From contig NZ_CP120360.1 of NCBI RefSeq assembly GCF_029510815.1, positions 372,001-436,000 on the forward strand: a stretch of 64,000 bases of DNA. Direction: 5' to 3'. The DNA is from Janibacter sp. DB-40. GTDB taxonomy: Bacteria; Actinomycetota; Actinomycetes; Actinomycetales; Dermatophilaceae. How positions within the stretch are numbered: position 1 is the stretch's first letter; each line of letters opens with the position of its first letter. Shown in pieces: positions 45,231 through 53,164 of this stretch. The position numbers and the translations under genes are program-made. The notes under the pieces were generated by a model. That model made no database searches. It was not told the origin of the DNA and saw nothing but the letters and a program-made list of their open reading frames with translations.

Positions 45231-46115
45231 GTGTCCCACAACGTCGGGCGCCACCGCGCCCCCGGTCGCTACAACCCGGCCACCGAGCTCGGCCAGATCA
45301 TCACCGAGGCCGGCACGCCACTGGCCAAGGGATCGGCCGTCATCGCCGCATCCGGTGGCCTCGTGGCCGCGATCGCCATCCCCGCGCAGGCGAGCCCCGT
45401 CGACACCGTGCCCGCGCCGCAGGCCGTCAGCGCCGTGCAGGCCAACGCCTCCGACCGGGCCGTCACGGCGCTCGAGCAGACCGCGGCCGTGACCGCTCCC
45501 GCGGCGAAGGCCTCCGAGAAGGCCACCGAGTCCTTCGGCAAGGTCGCCGTCGAGCCCGTCGCCAAGCCCACTGGCCCCACCGAGGCGGAGCTGCGCGAGC
45601 GCGCCGAGCGCGAGGCCGCGGAGCGTGAGCAGGAGGCCGCTGCCGAGCAGGCCGCCCAGGAGCAGGAGGCCCAGGAGCAGGCCGAGGAGCGCCAGGAGTC
45701 GGCCCCGAGCCGCTCGCAGGAGCGTCAGGCCCCCTCGCAGGGTTCGTCCGAGCCGAGCGCCCCGGCCCCCGCCCCGGCGCCGTCCTCCGGTGGCGTCATC
45801 GGCATCGCCAAGCAGTACATCGGCACGCCCTACGTCTACGGCGGCACCACCCCCTCCGGCTTCGACTGCTCCGGCTTCACCCAGTACGTCTTCGCCAAGG
45901 CGGGCATCTCCCTCCCGCGCACGACCGAGGCGCAGCGCCAGATGGCCACCCCGGTGTCCGACCCGCAGCCGGGCGACCTCGTCTTCTTCGGCGCGCCCGC
46001 GTACCACATGGGCATCTACGTCGGTGACGGGATGATGATCGACTCCCCGCGCAGCGGCAAGTCCGTCAGCATCCGACCGGTCTTCAGCGGCGTCTCCGGC
46101 TACGGCCGCGTCTGA
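45231..46115 (+). CDS. NlpC/P60 (C40) cell-wall hydrolase under c-di-AMP control
   Basis: This 294-residue protein has a hydrophobic segment around residues 34-53 that serves as export signal or anchor, a long Ala/Glu/Gln-rich coiled or flexible region (about 115-170), a Ser/Pro linker, and a C-terminal NlpC/P60 domain. The catalytic Cys213 is in GFDCSGFTQYV and His259 in AYHMGIYVG, with a polar third residue downstream. Enzymes of this type cut D-Glu-diaminopimelate bonds in peptidoglycan. The GTG follows the riboswitch directly. A perfect hairpin ends the transcript. Confidence 0.93.
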   Translation: MSHNVGRHRAPGRYNPATELGQIITEAGTPLAKGSAVIAASGGLVAAIAIPAQASPVDTVPAPQAVSAVQANASDRAVTALEQTAAVTAPAAKASEKATESFGKVAVEPVAKPTGPTEAELRERAEREAAEREQEAAAEQAAQEQEAQEQAEERQESAPSRSQERQAPSQGSSEPSAPAPAPAPSSGGVIGIAKQYIGTPYVYGGTTPSGFDCSGFTQYVFAKAGISLPRTTEAQRQMATPVSDPQPGDLVFFGAPAYHMGIYVGDGMMIDSPRSGKSVSIRPVFSGVSGYGRV

Positions 46116-46125
46116 TCGACCTCAG

Positions 46126-46165
46126 CGAAGGGGGCGAAGGGAAGACTCTCCCTTCGCCCCCTTCG
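46126..46165 (+). terminator. Perfect 17-bp hairpin after the NlpC/P60 gene
   Basis: CGAAGGGGGCGAAGGGA (46126-46142) and TCCCTTCGCCCCCTTCG (46149-46165) pair fully around a 6-base loop, 10 bases after the stop. The stem is built from the CGAAGGGGG motif. Confidence 0.85.
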
Positions 46166-46213
46166 TCATGTCCCGGGGCGACCGGACGCCAGCGCGGACG
46201 AAGGAAAGCGATC

Positions 46214-46290
46214 GCCCTTGGCGCGACGTCCGCACGACCGGATCCGTTCCCGCCACCGGGTGCACGGTGCGGACGTCGGCCTGAGCCGGG
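46214..46290 (+). repeat. Dispersed ~77-bp element, copy C
   Basis: GCCCTTGGCGCGACGTCCGC at the left and GTGCGGACGTCGGCCTGAGC at the right; the arms have changed AAG/CTT to ACG/CGT together, keeping the pairing. It lies in the gap before the Mnh operon, between a terminator and convergent genes. Confidence 0.78.
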
Positions 46291-46329
46291 CGACCCCTTC
46301 CCTTCGTCCACCTGACGTGGTGGGCAGCC

Positions 46330-46683
46330 CTATCGCTGCATGCGGCGGTAGGCGTCGCCGAGCTCGTCGATGTGCAGGAGGTCGTCCTCGGTGACGCCGC
46401 TGCGGTAACCCGAGCGGCCGAGCATGTGCGCGGCGACGGGGGCGGTCAGGCCCTGGGCGCCGATGACGATGAGCAGCGTGGCCACGGCGGCCCAGGTGCG
46501 CACCGTCAGGGCCAGTCCCAGCAGGATCAGCAGCAGGCCGAGGGTCTGCGGCTTCGTCGCGGAGTGCATCCGCGCGAAGAGGTCGGGCAGGCGGACCAGG
46601 CCGACGGCGCCGATGAACGCGAGCAGCGCGCCGAGCAGCAGCGAGATCGCCCCGGCGATGTCGAAGAGAGTGGCCCAGGTCAT
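46330..46683 (-). CDS. mnhG: Na+/H+ antiporter subunit MnhG
   Basis: This 117-residue subunit has three hydrophobic spans and the MnhG/PhaG signature: GLVRLPDLFARMHSATKPQTLG. It is the last gene of an operon of six, each overlapping the next by 4 bases (ATGA). In the Mrp/Mnh complex it is part of the membrane arm that couples Na+ export to H+ entry, needed for alkaline and salt tolerance. Confidence 0.93.
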   Translation of the reverse strand: MTWATLFDIAGAISLLLGALLAFIGAVGLVRLPDLFARMHSATKPQTLGLLLILLGLALTVRTWAAVATLLIVIGAQGLTAPVAAHMLGRSGYRSGVTEDDLLHIDELGDAYRRMQR

Positions 46684-46946
46684 TCCACGTCCTCCTTCCG
46701 GCCCATGAAGCGGGCCACGGACACCGAGCCGACGAAGCCGGTGAGGCTGAAGACGACGAGGATCGGCAAGGCTGCCGCGTCCCCGCTGCGCACGATCTGG
46801 GTGGCGAGGATGCCGGTGACGATGACGATGATGACGTCGAGGCACAGGGCCCGGTCGAGGTTGGTCGGGCCGAGGGCCACGCGGGTCAGGGTCAGGCCGG
46901 ATGCGGCGAGGAGCAGCCCCATGGCGAGGCCGAGGATGATGTTCAT
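46680..46946 (-). CDS. mnhF: Na+/H+ antiporter subunit MnhF
   Basis: This 88-residue subunit has three predicted membrane spans and the MnhF segment LTLTRVALGPTNLDRALCLDVI. It is between MnhE and MnhG, overlapping both by 4 bases. MnhF is essential in Mrp complexes of other bacteria. Confidence 0.92.
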   Translation of the reverse strand: MNIILGLAMGLLLAASGLTLTRVALGPTNLDRALCLDVIIVIVTGILATQIVRSGDAAALPILVVFSLTGFVGSVSVARFMGRKEDVE

Positions 46947-47524
46947 GCGTCCTCCTTCGCGGTGGTCTCGTCATTGACGGCCGCGAGCTCCTCCGGGGAT
47001 CCGAGGGCGCGCACGACGCGGGTCTCGACCGCGAGGACGTCCTCGCGCAGCTCCTCGAGCCCCTCGGGGGTGGTGACGTGGAAGCCGTGGACGTAGAGGA
47101 CGTTGGCCGTTCGGCGGGCCTCGACGACGATCGACCCGGGGACCAGCGAGACGAGCGCGGAGATGATCGTCATGTACAGCTCGTTGCGCACCCGCAGCTG
47201 CACCTCGACGATCGACCCGCCCTTGGGCGGATGCCGGTCGAGCGTGGCGATGCTGACCTCGATCGCCGCGCTGACGAGGTCGACGAAGAAGCGGGTCGTG
47301 AGCACGACCAGGGGCCAGGGGTGGATCCGACCGAAGTACTGGATCGACGGCAGCGGGAAGATCTGGGTGATCACCGCACCGATGATCAGACCGTTGACGG
47401 CGTTGCCGATGGTGATCCGGTCCCACAGCAGGACCCAGATGACGGCGAGCGCGATGATGGCGCGTGGCTGGAACCCGCCACGGGCGCGGGAGGAGATGCG
47501 TTGACCGATCCGGCGGGGGCTCAT
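46943..47524 (-). CDS. mnhE: Na+/H+ antiporter subunit MnhE
   Basis: This 193-residue subunit has an N-terminal basic tail, two spans and a soluble C-terminal domain containing SALVSLVPGSIVVEARRTANVLYVHGFHV, typical of MnhE/PhaE. It starts ATG overlapping the MnhD stop by 4 bases. Confidence 0.92.
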   Translation of the reverse strand: MSPRRIGQRISSRARGGFQPRAIIALAVIWVLLWDRITIGNAVNGLIIGAVITQIFPLPSIQYFGRIHPWPLVVLTTRFFVDLVSAAIEVSIATLDRHPPKGGSIVEVQLRVRNELYMTIISALVSLVPGSIVVEARRTANVLYVHGFHVTTPEGLEELREDVLAVETRVVRALGSPEELAAVNDETTAKEDA

Positions 47525-49155
47525 CGTCCCTCCTCCTTCGGCAGCACGACCTGGACGTAGGAGTCACGGGAGATCATCTGCTCGGCGGCCGCGTCCGTGT
47601 ATCGGAAGAGCGGCCCGGCGAAGACGGACAGCCCGATGCTGAAGACGACGACGGCCGTGGCCCCGCCGAGCATCGCCGGCGGCATGTCGCGACGCACCGC
47701 GACGGGCTTGGTCGGCGGAGTGATCGGTGTCTGGGGGCGCTGCGCGGCCACCGTGGCGCCGATGGCGTCGCTGAGCCGGCCCCACGAGGGGGTGAGGGCG
47801 GGCATCTCGAGCGTGTGGTGCTCAGCGCCCTCGGTCCGCGGGCGCCAGAAGGCGTAGCTCCACGTCTTGGCGATGGCGTAGAGGGTCAGCAGCGAGGTGA
47901 CGACCGAGCCGCCGACGAGCAGCCACGCCGTCACCCCGCCGACGTCGACGCCGCCCTGGATGAGCGCGACCTTGCCGACGAAGCCGGAGAAGGGCGGGAT
48001 GCCGGCGAGGTTCATCGCCGGGACGAAGAAGAGGAAGGCCAGCACGGGTGCCCCGGCGGCGAGCCCACCGAGCCGGTCGATGATCGTCGAGCCGCCCGCT
48101 CGCTCGATCAGGCCGGCGATGAGGAAGAGCGCGGTCTGCACGGTGATGTGGTGGGCGATGTAGTAGACCGCGGCCGACAGTCCCGCCTCGGTCGCCAGCC
48201 CCACGCCGAAGAGCATGTACCCGATGTGGCTGACGAGGGTGAAGGAGAGCATGCGCTTGATGCCCGGCTGGGCCACGGCCCCGAGGATGCCGACGATCAT
48301 GGTCACCAGCCCGGCGCCCATGACCAGGATGGTGAGCGACGAGTCCGGGAAGAGCAGGAACTGGGTCCGGATGATCGCGTAGACGCCGACTTTGGTGAGC
48401 AGCCCGGCGAAGACCGCGCTCACCGGCGCGGACGCGGAGGGGTAGCTGTCCGGCAGCCACGCCGACATCGGGAAGATCGCGGCCTTGATCCCGAAGACGG
48501 TGAGCAGCAGCAGCTGCAGGGCCAGCGCGACGGTCGAGTCGATCTCCGGCAGGCGGACGGACAGCTGGGCGAGGTTGACCGTGCCGGCGGCCGCGTACAC
48601 GCCGGCGATGGCGACGAGGAAGAGGAAGGAGGAGACCATCGAGACGATGACGTAGGTGGTCCCCGCGCGGATCCGCGTGCCGCTGCCCCCGAGGGTGAGC
48701 AGCACGAAGGACGCGAAGAGCAGCATCTCGAAGCTGACGAAGAGGTTGAACAGGTCGCCGGCGAGGAAGGCGTTGGACACGCCGGCCGAGAGGACGAGGT
48801 AGGTGGGGAAGTAGATCGCCAGTGGTGAGTCCTCGTCTCCGTCGGCGACCCCCTGGCCGATGGCGAAGACGAGCACGGTCAGGATGACGAAGCTGCTGAC
48901 GAGCAGCATCAGCGCCGAGAGCCGGTCGGCGACCAGGGTGATGCCCAGGGGCTCCCGCCACGCGCCGAGCCACAGGGCCATCGCACCCTCGGAGTGCGTG
49001 TGCCACATCAGCAGGACCGCGACACCGAGGCTGGCGGTGAGGACGAGCAGGCTGATGGCGACTTGGGCGCGCTGGGAGCGGCGGGCCACGAGGGTCAGGG
49101 CGGCGCCGAGCAGCGGGAGCAGCACCGGGAGGGGGAGGACGTTGACCATGCTCAT
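47521..49155 (-). CDS. mnhD: Na+/H+ antiporter subunit MnhD
   Basis: This 544-residue subunit has 14 spans and is related to the antiporter-like subunits of complex I (NuoM/N). The proton-path lysine region is visible in LFGIKAAIFPMSAWLPDSYP and the conserved SHIGYMLFGVGLAT follows. With MnhA it forms the proton/sodium paths. Confidence 0.95.
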   Translation of the reverse strand: MSMVNVLPLPVLLPLLGAALTLVARRSQRAQVAISLLVLTASLGVAVLLMWHTHSEGAMALWLGAWREPLGITLVADRLSALMLLVSSFVILTVLVFAIGQGVADGDEDSPLAIYFPTYLVLSAGVSNAFLAGDLFNLFVSFEMLLFASFVLLTLGGSGTRIRAGTTYVIVSMVSSFLFLVAIAGVYAAAGTVNLAQLSVRLPEIDSTVALALQLLLLTVFGIKAAIFPMSAWLPDSYPSASAPVSAVFAGLLTKVGVYAIIRTQFLLFPDSSLTILVMGAGLVTMIVGILGAVAQPGIKRMLSFTLVSHIGYMLFGVGLATEAGLSAAVYYIAHHITVQTALFLIAGLIERAGGSTIIDRLGGLAAGAPVLAFLFFVPAMNLAGIPPFSGFVGKVALIQGGVDVGGVTAWLLVGGSVVTSLLTLYAIAKTWSYAFWRPRTEGAEHHTLEMPALTPSWGRLSDAIGATVAAQRPQTPITPPTKPVAVRRDMPPAMLGGATAVVVFSIGLSVFAGPLFRYTDAAAEQMISRDSYVQVVLPKEEGR

Positions 49156-49595
49156 GCGGTGGCGTCCTCCTCTTCGGCCTCGGTCGTGGACTGGGTGTCC
49201 GGGTCGTAGGTGCTGGAGGTCTGGTCACGCTCGGCGAGCCGCTTGATCAGCTCGTCCTCGGCGTCGTCGGGCACGTCGTCGCTACCGGTGATGCGCCACT
49301 GCCGGTAGGCCAGCGACAGCACGAAGGCGACCGAGGCCAGGGCGATGACGATCGCGGTGAGGACCATCGCCTGGGGGAGGGGGTCGCTCATCTCCTCCGG
49401 CGGGCGTGCACCGACGAAGGGCGCTCCCTTCGCCGGCCCGGAGGCCACGAGGTACAGGGTGGCGACGCCGTTGCTGGCGAGCACGATGCCGAGCAGGACC
49501 TGGGTCAGCGCGCGCTCGAGGAGCAGGTACGCCCCGGCGGCGACGAGGAATCCGGCGACGATGACGAGCGTGAGGCTGGGTTCGATGGCGTTCAT
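49152..49595 (-). CDS. mnhC: Na+/H+ antiporter subunit MnhC
   Basis: This 147-residue NuoK-like subunit has three spans (VIVAGFLVAAGAYLLLERAL at the first) and LGIVLASNGVATLYLVASG, plus a long acidic C-terminal tail (about 40 residues, ending in ATA) that exceeds the usual 110-115 residues of MnhC. Overlaps MnhA and MnhD by 4 bases each. Confidence 0.93.
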   Translation of the reverse strand: MNAIEPSLTLVIVAGFLVAAGAYLLLERALTQVLLGIVLASNGVATLYLVASGPAKGAPFVGARPPEEMSDPLPQAMVLTAIVIALASVAFVLSLAYRQWRITGSDDVPDDAEDELIKRLAERDQTSSTYDPDTQSTTEAEEEDATA

Positions 49596-52414
49596 GCGGC
49601 GATCCGGTCCTCCTCGGTGTGGCGGTCCACGCCTGCGCCGAGGGAGCGCACGACGTCGAGCGCGAGGCCGGTGACGATCAGGTAGACGCCGATGTCGAAG
49701 ACCAGGGCGGTGACGAACTTGACGTCACCCCAGACCGGCACGGTCACGTCGACGACGTACGACTGCAGGACGGTCCCGCCGAAGGCGAGGGGGAGCAGCG
49801 CCGCCATCGCGGAGACCGCCAGGCCGGCGCCGAGCACGGCACCGGCGCCGACGGGGGCGGCGTGGTCGAGCTCGTAGCGTCCTCCGGCGAGGTACCGGGC
49901 GAGCAGGGCGAGCCCGAGGGTGAGGCCACCGGCGAAGCCGCCGCCGGCCTGGTTGTGCCCGGCGAAGAGCAGGTAGAGCGACAGCGCAATCATCACGTGG
50001 AAGACCAGCCGGGTGGCGGTCTCGAGGATGACCGAACGGCGCTCGCGGGAGAGGGTCGAGGCGACCGTCTTCTCGTAGTCGCCGCGACGGGTCCAGGTGC
50101 GCTCGATCTCGTGGGAGCGGAGGAAGACGAGGCTGGCGATGCCGGTGGCGGCCGCGACGAGGACGGTGATCTCGCCGAGGGTGTCCCAGGCGCGGATGTC
50201 GACGAGGGTCACGTTGACGACGTTGCGGCCGTGGCCGAAGTCGTACGCCTCCCCGGGAAACGCCTTGGAGATCGGCGCCTCGACCCGTGCGTTGGCGGCG
50301 ACGACGGTCAGGATGCTCACCGACGCCCCGAGGGCGCCCGCGAGGAGCATGCGCCAGTACCGCAGCCAGGGACGGCGGGTGCTGCGGGGGCGACGCCGGA
50401 AGTCCGTGGGCAGCTTGCGCAGGACGAGGACGAAGAGCACGAGCGAGAAGGTCTCGACGAGGATCTGCGTCAGCGCCAGGTCGGGCGCGCCGTGCACCTG
50501 GAAGAGCAGCGCGAGCCCGTACCCGGTGAGGCCGACGAACATCACCGACTGCAGGCGGTTGCGCGATCGGACGGCGAGGATGGTGGCGGCGATGATGAAG
50601 AACGCGACGACGGCCTGGGTCAGGCTGTCCCAGGGCCGCACCGACGAGCCGGACAGGGTGGAGGCGGCGACGATGCCGGGCAGGAAGATGACGACGCCGA
50701 AGATCGTGCCGAGGTAGGTCGGCAGCGACCCGCCCTGCGAGAGGGCGGTGATCTCGACGGCGAAGCGGTCGAGGGCCCGCATGAACCGCTGGTAGACCCG
50801 CTCGGCGTCGACGACGCGGGGGAGGGCGGACTGGAAGCGGGCGAAGGGGGCCCGCCAGACGAAGAGGAGCGCACCGGCGCCGATGGCCAGGGTGGACAAC
50901 CCGAGGGCGGGGGTCAAGCCGTGCCACAGCGCCAGCTCCTCCGGGGTGCTCCCGGGCAGCGTCGAGACGTGGGGGGTGAAGGCCTCGGTGAGCCAACCGC
51001 CCATGAAGCCCTCGACGACGGTGAGGGTGGCGAGGACGACCGGGGCGATGAGCAGTGCGTTCGAGGCGGCGAAGGGGGTGGGGCTGGGGGCGGCGCCCGT
51101 CGTCGACTTCGTGACGAAGGCACCCCAGATGAAGCGGGCCGAGTACGCGACGGTCATGGTGCTGCCGATACCGAGCCCGATGACCAGGAAGAGCCCACCC
51201 CACGTGCCGAGGGGGGCGGCGACGGACTCGACGGCGGCGGCCAGGGAGGATTCCTTGGCGACGAAGCCGATGAAGGGGGGCAGTCCGGCCATCGATGCCG
51301 CCGAGATGGTGGCGGTGGTGGCCAGGACCGGTAGGCGACGACCGAGTCCGTGCAGCTCGGTCAGGTCACGGGTGCCGGTCCCCTTGTCGATGATGCCGAC
51401 GGTGAAGAAGAGGGTGGACTTGAACAGGGCGTGCGAGAGGACGAGCGCGAGCGCAGCCAGGGCGGCCGCCTTGCTGCCGACACCCGACAGCGCGGTCATC
51501 ATGCCCAGCTGGCTGACGGTGCCGTAGGCGAGCAGGAGCTTGATGTCGTCCTGCTGCAGGGCGCGCCAGGCTCCGATGATCATCGTGCCGATGCCCAGCC
51601 CGATGGTCAGCATGCGCCAGCCGGGGGTGGTGGCGAGGATCGGCGCGAGCAGGAGGATCAGGTAGATGCCTGCTTTGACCATCGAGGCCGCGTGCAGGTA
51701 CGCGCTGACCGGGGTCGGTGCGGCCATCGCACCGGGCAGCCAGAAGTGGAAGGGGATCTGTGCGGACTTCGTCAGCGCGCCGACGAGGACGAGCACGACC
51801 GCGACGGTCGTCAGGGTGCCGGCCGCCGGCGGATCGGCGAGCATCTCGCTGATCGAGTAGCTGGAGGTCTCACCGAGGATGATCGTGCCGACGAGCATGG
51901 CCAGCCCGCCGAAGGTGGTCACGAGCAGCGCCTGCGTGGCCGAGCGCCGGTTGGCGGAGCGCACCGGGTTGTGGCCGATGAGGGTGTAGCTGAAGATCGT
52001 CGTCAGTTCCCAGAAGACGTACAGCGCCAGCAGGTTGTCGGCGAGCACGAGTCCGAACATCGCGCCGGCGAAGGCGGTGAAGACGCTCGTGAAGCGCCAG
52101 AGGCTGGGGTCGTCCCGTCGGAAGTACCAGGCGCAGTAGACCAGGGCGAGGGCACCGACACCGCTGACGATCAGGCCGAGCAGCCACTGCAGCGTCCCGA
52201 GCTGGAAGGCGAAGTTCATGCCGAGCGAGGGCACCCACGTGACGTTCTCCGTGATGACGCCACCGTCGGAGACGACTGCGGTCTGGGCGACGAGCCACGC
52301 GAAGGCCGCGCCCGGGACGAGCGCCAGCACCAGGAAGGACCGTCGGTCCATGACCTTGGCCAATCCGGGCGCCACCGCTGCCGCCGCGAAGTGCGCGAGC
52401 AGCAGCAGGGTCAC
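49592..52414 (-). CDS. mnhA: Na+/H+ antiporter subunit A, MnhA-MnhB fusion
   Basis: This 940-residue protein combines MnhA (NuoL-like, about 1-780, with ELTTIFSYTLIGHNPVRSANR and LPGAMAAPTPVSAYLHAASMVKAG, then the DUF4040 domain) with a C-terminal MnhB domain (about 780-940: ILETATRLVFHVMIALSLYLLFAGHNQAGGGFAGGL). The fusion explains why no separate mnhB is present. Key lysines and the His cluster of MnhA are present. Start is GTG; the operon promoter should lie in 52415-52470. Confidence 0.95.
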   Translation of the reverse strand: MTLLLLAHFAAAAVAPGLAKVMDRRSFLVLALVPGAAFAWLVAQTAVVSDGGVITENVTWVPSLGMNFAFQLGTLQWLLGLIVSGVGALALVYCAWYFRRDDPSLWRFTSVFTAFAGAMFGLVLADNLLALYVFWELTTIFSYTLIGHNPVRSANRRSATQALLVTTFGGLAMLVGTIILGETSSYSISEMLADPPAAGTLTTVAVVLVLVGALTKSAQIPFHFWLPGAMAAPTPVSAYLHAASMVKAGIYLILLLAPILATTPGWRMLTIGLGIGTMIIGAWRALQQDDIKLLLAYGTVSQLGMMTALSGVGSKAAALAALALVLSHALFKSTLFFTVGIIDKGTGTRDLTELHGLGRRLPVLATTATISAASMAGLPPFIGFVAKESSLAAAVESVAAPLGTWGGLFLVIGLGIGSTMTVAYSARFIWGAFVTKSTTGAAPSPTPFAASNALLIAPVVLATLTVVEGFMGGWLTEAFTPHVSTLPGSTPEELALWHGLTPALGLSTLAIGAGALLFVWRAPFARFQSALPRVVDAERVYQRFMRALDRFAVEITALSQGGSLPTYLGTIFGVVIFLPGIVAASTLSGSSVRPWDSLTQAVVAFFIIAATILAVRSRNRLQSVMFVGLTGYGLALLFQVHGAPDLALTQILVETFSLVLFVLVLRKLPTDFRRRPRSTRRPWLRYWRMLLAGALGASVSILTVVAANARVEAPISKAFPGEAYDFGHGRNVVNVTLVDIRAWDTLGEITVLVAAATGIASLVFLRSHEIERTWTRRGDYEKTVASTLSRERRSVILETATRLVFHVMIALSLYLLFAGHNQAGGGFAGGLTLGLALLARYLAGGRYELDHAAPVGAGAVLGAGLAVSAMAALLPLAFGGTVLQSYVVDVTVPVWGDVKFVTALVFDIGVYLIVTGLALDVVRSLGAGVDRHTEEDRIAA

Positions 52415-52509
52415 GAGGGCCTCTCGAGGTGGTCCGGGGACGGGATCGTAGTTTACCGGCTGGCCCCTCGCTCTCTGGCTCCCCCCCTGCGGTCAGGCCG
52501 TCGGGCGCC

Positions 52510-52857
52510 TCAGGAAGCCGCCTTCTGGACGAGCGCGCGGATGCGCGCCTCGGTCGCGTCGTCGAGTGAGGTGATGGTCCACGCGACCGGGTGCATGTGC
52601 GCGCCGTCCTCGTGCGCGGGGTTGACGACCTCGCCGAAGCCGAACGCGAGGTACTCCTTGTCCGGCTTGATGTAGCAGACGTCCTGGCCGTCCTTGACGT
52701 AGAACGGCAGTCCCCACCGCACGATCGGCTCCAACGACGGCGCGCTCTCCCGGATGATGGTGTGCAGTCGCTCGCCGAGCTCGTCGTAGGGCGCCGGAGC
52801 CCCACGGAGCTTGTCGAGAACCGCTGCGTCGCCCTTCTTCGTGAACATCGTGCTCAC
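52510..52857 (-). CDS. DUF1801 domain protein
   Basis: This 115-residue cytoplasmic protein matches DUF1801 (YdhG-like): MFTKKGDAAVLDKLRG, IRESAPSLEPIVRWGLPFYVKDG and YLAFGFGEVVNP. The family has an alpha/beta fold resembling frataxin or a ligand-binding domain; no role is known. It stands alone between the Mnh operon and a tRNA. Confidence 0.82.
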   Translation of the reverse strand: MSTMFTKKGDAAVLDKLRGAPAPYDELGERLHTIIRESAPSLEPIVRWGLPFYVKDGQDVCYIKPDKEYLAFGFGEVVNPAHEDGAHMHPVAWTITSLDDATEARIRALVQKAAS

Positions 52858-52916
52858 GCCTCCTTCGTATCGTCGTCAGACCATTGTCCTCGTCGACGCG
52901 GTCGCAGGGCCACGAG

Positions 52917-52988
52917 CGCCCCCGGCTGGATTCGAACCAGCGACACCTTCTTTAGGAGAGAAGTGCTCTTCCCCTGAGCTACGGAGGC
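52917..52988 (-). tRNA. tRNA-Arg (anticodon CCT)
   Basis: On the minus strand the 72 bases form a full cloverleaf: acceptor GCCTCCG with CGGGGGC, D arm with TAGCTCAGGGGAAGAGCA, anticodon stem CTTCT/AGAAG around CTCCTAA (anticodon CCT, reads AGG), and T arm GCTGG-TTCGAAT-CCAGC. No CCA is encoded. Confidence 0.95.
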
Positions 52989-53152
52989 ACGACGCCGAAG
53001 CGCCTCGGACAGGGTAACTGCCTCGCGCGCGCTGCGACGCACCGCCGAGGGGGTCGGAGCGGGCGAGCGTGGTCACCCGACCGGGCAGTTCCCCTGCGGC
53101 ACAGGCCCGTCTCACCGGTCCGGTCCTGCCGATGAATCATCGCCGTCGTTGT

Positions 53153-53158
53153 TAGCGT
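53153..53158 (+). promoter_or_regulatory. -10 box TAGCGT, leaderless-type promoter of the helicase-nuclease
   Basis: TAGCGT ends 6 bases before the GTG at 53165. Confidence 0.5.
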
Positions 53159-53164
53159 TGCCCC

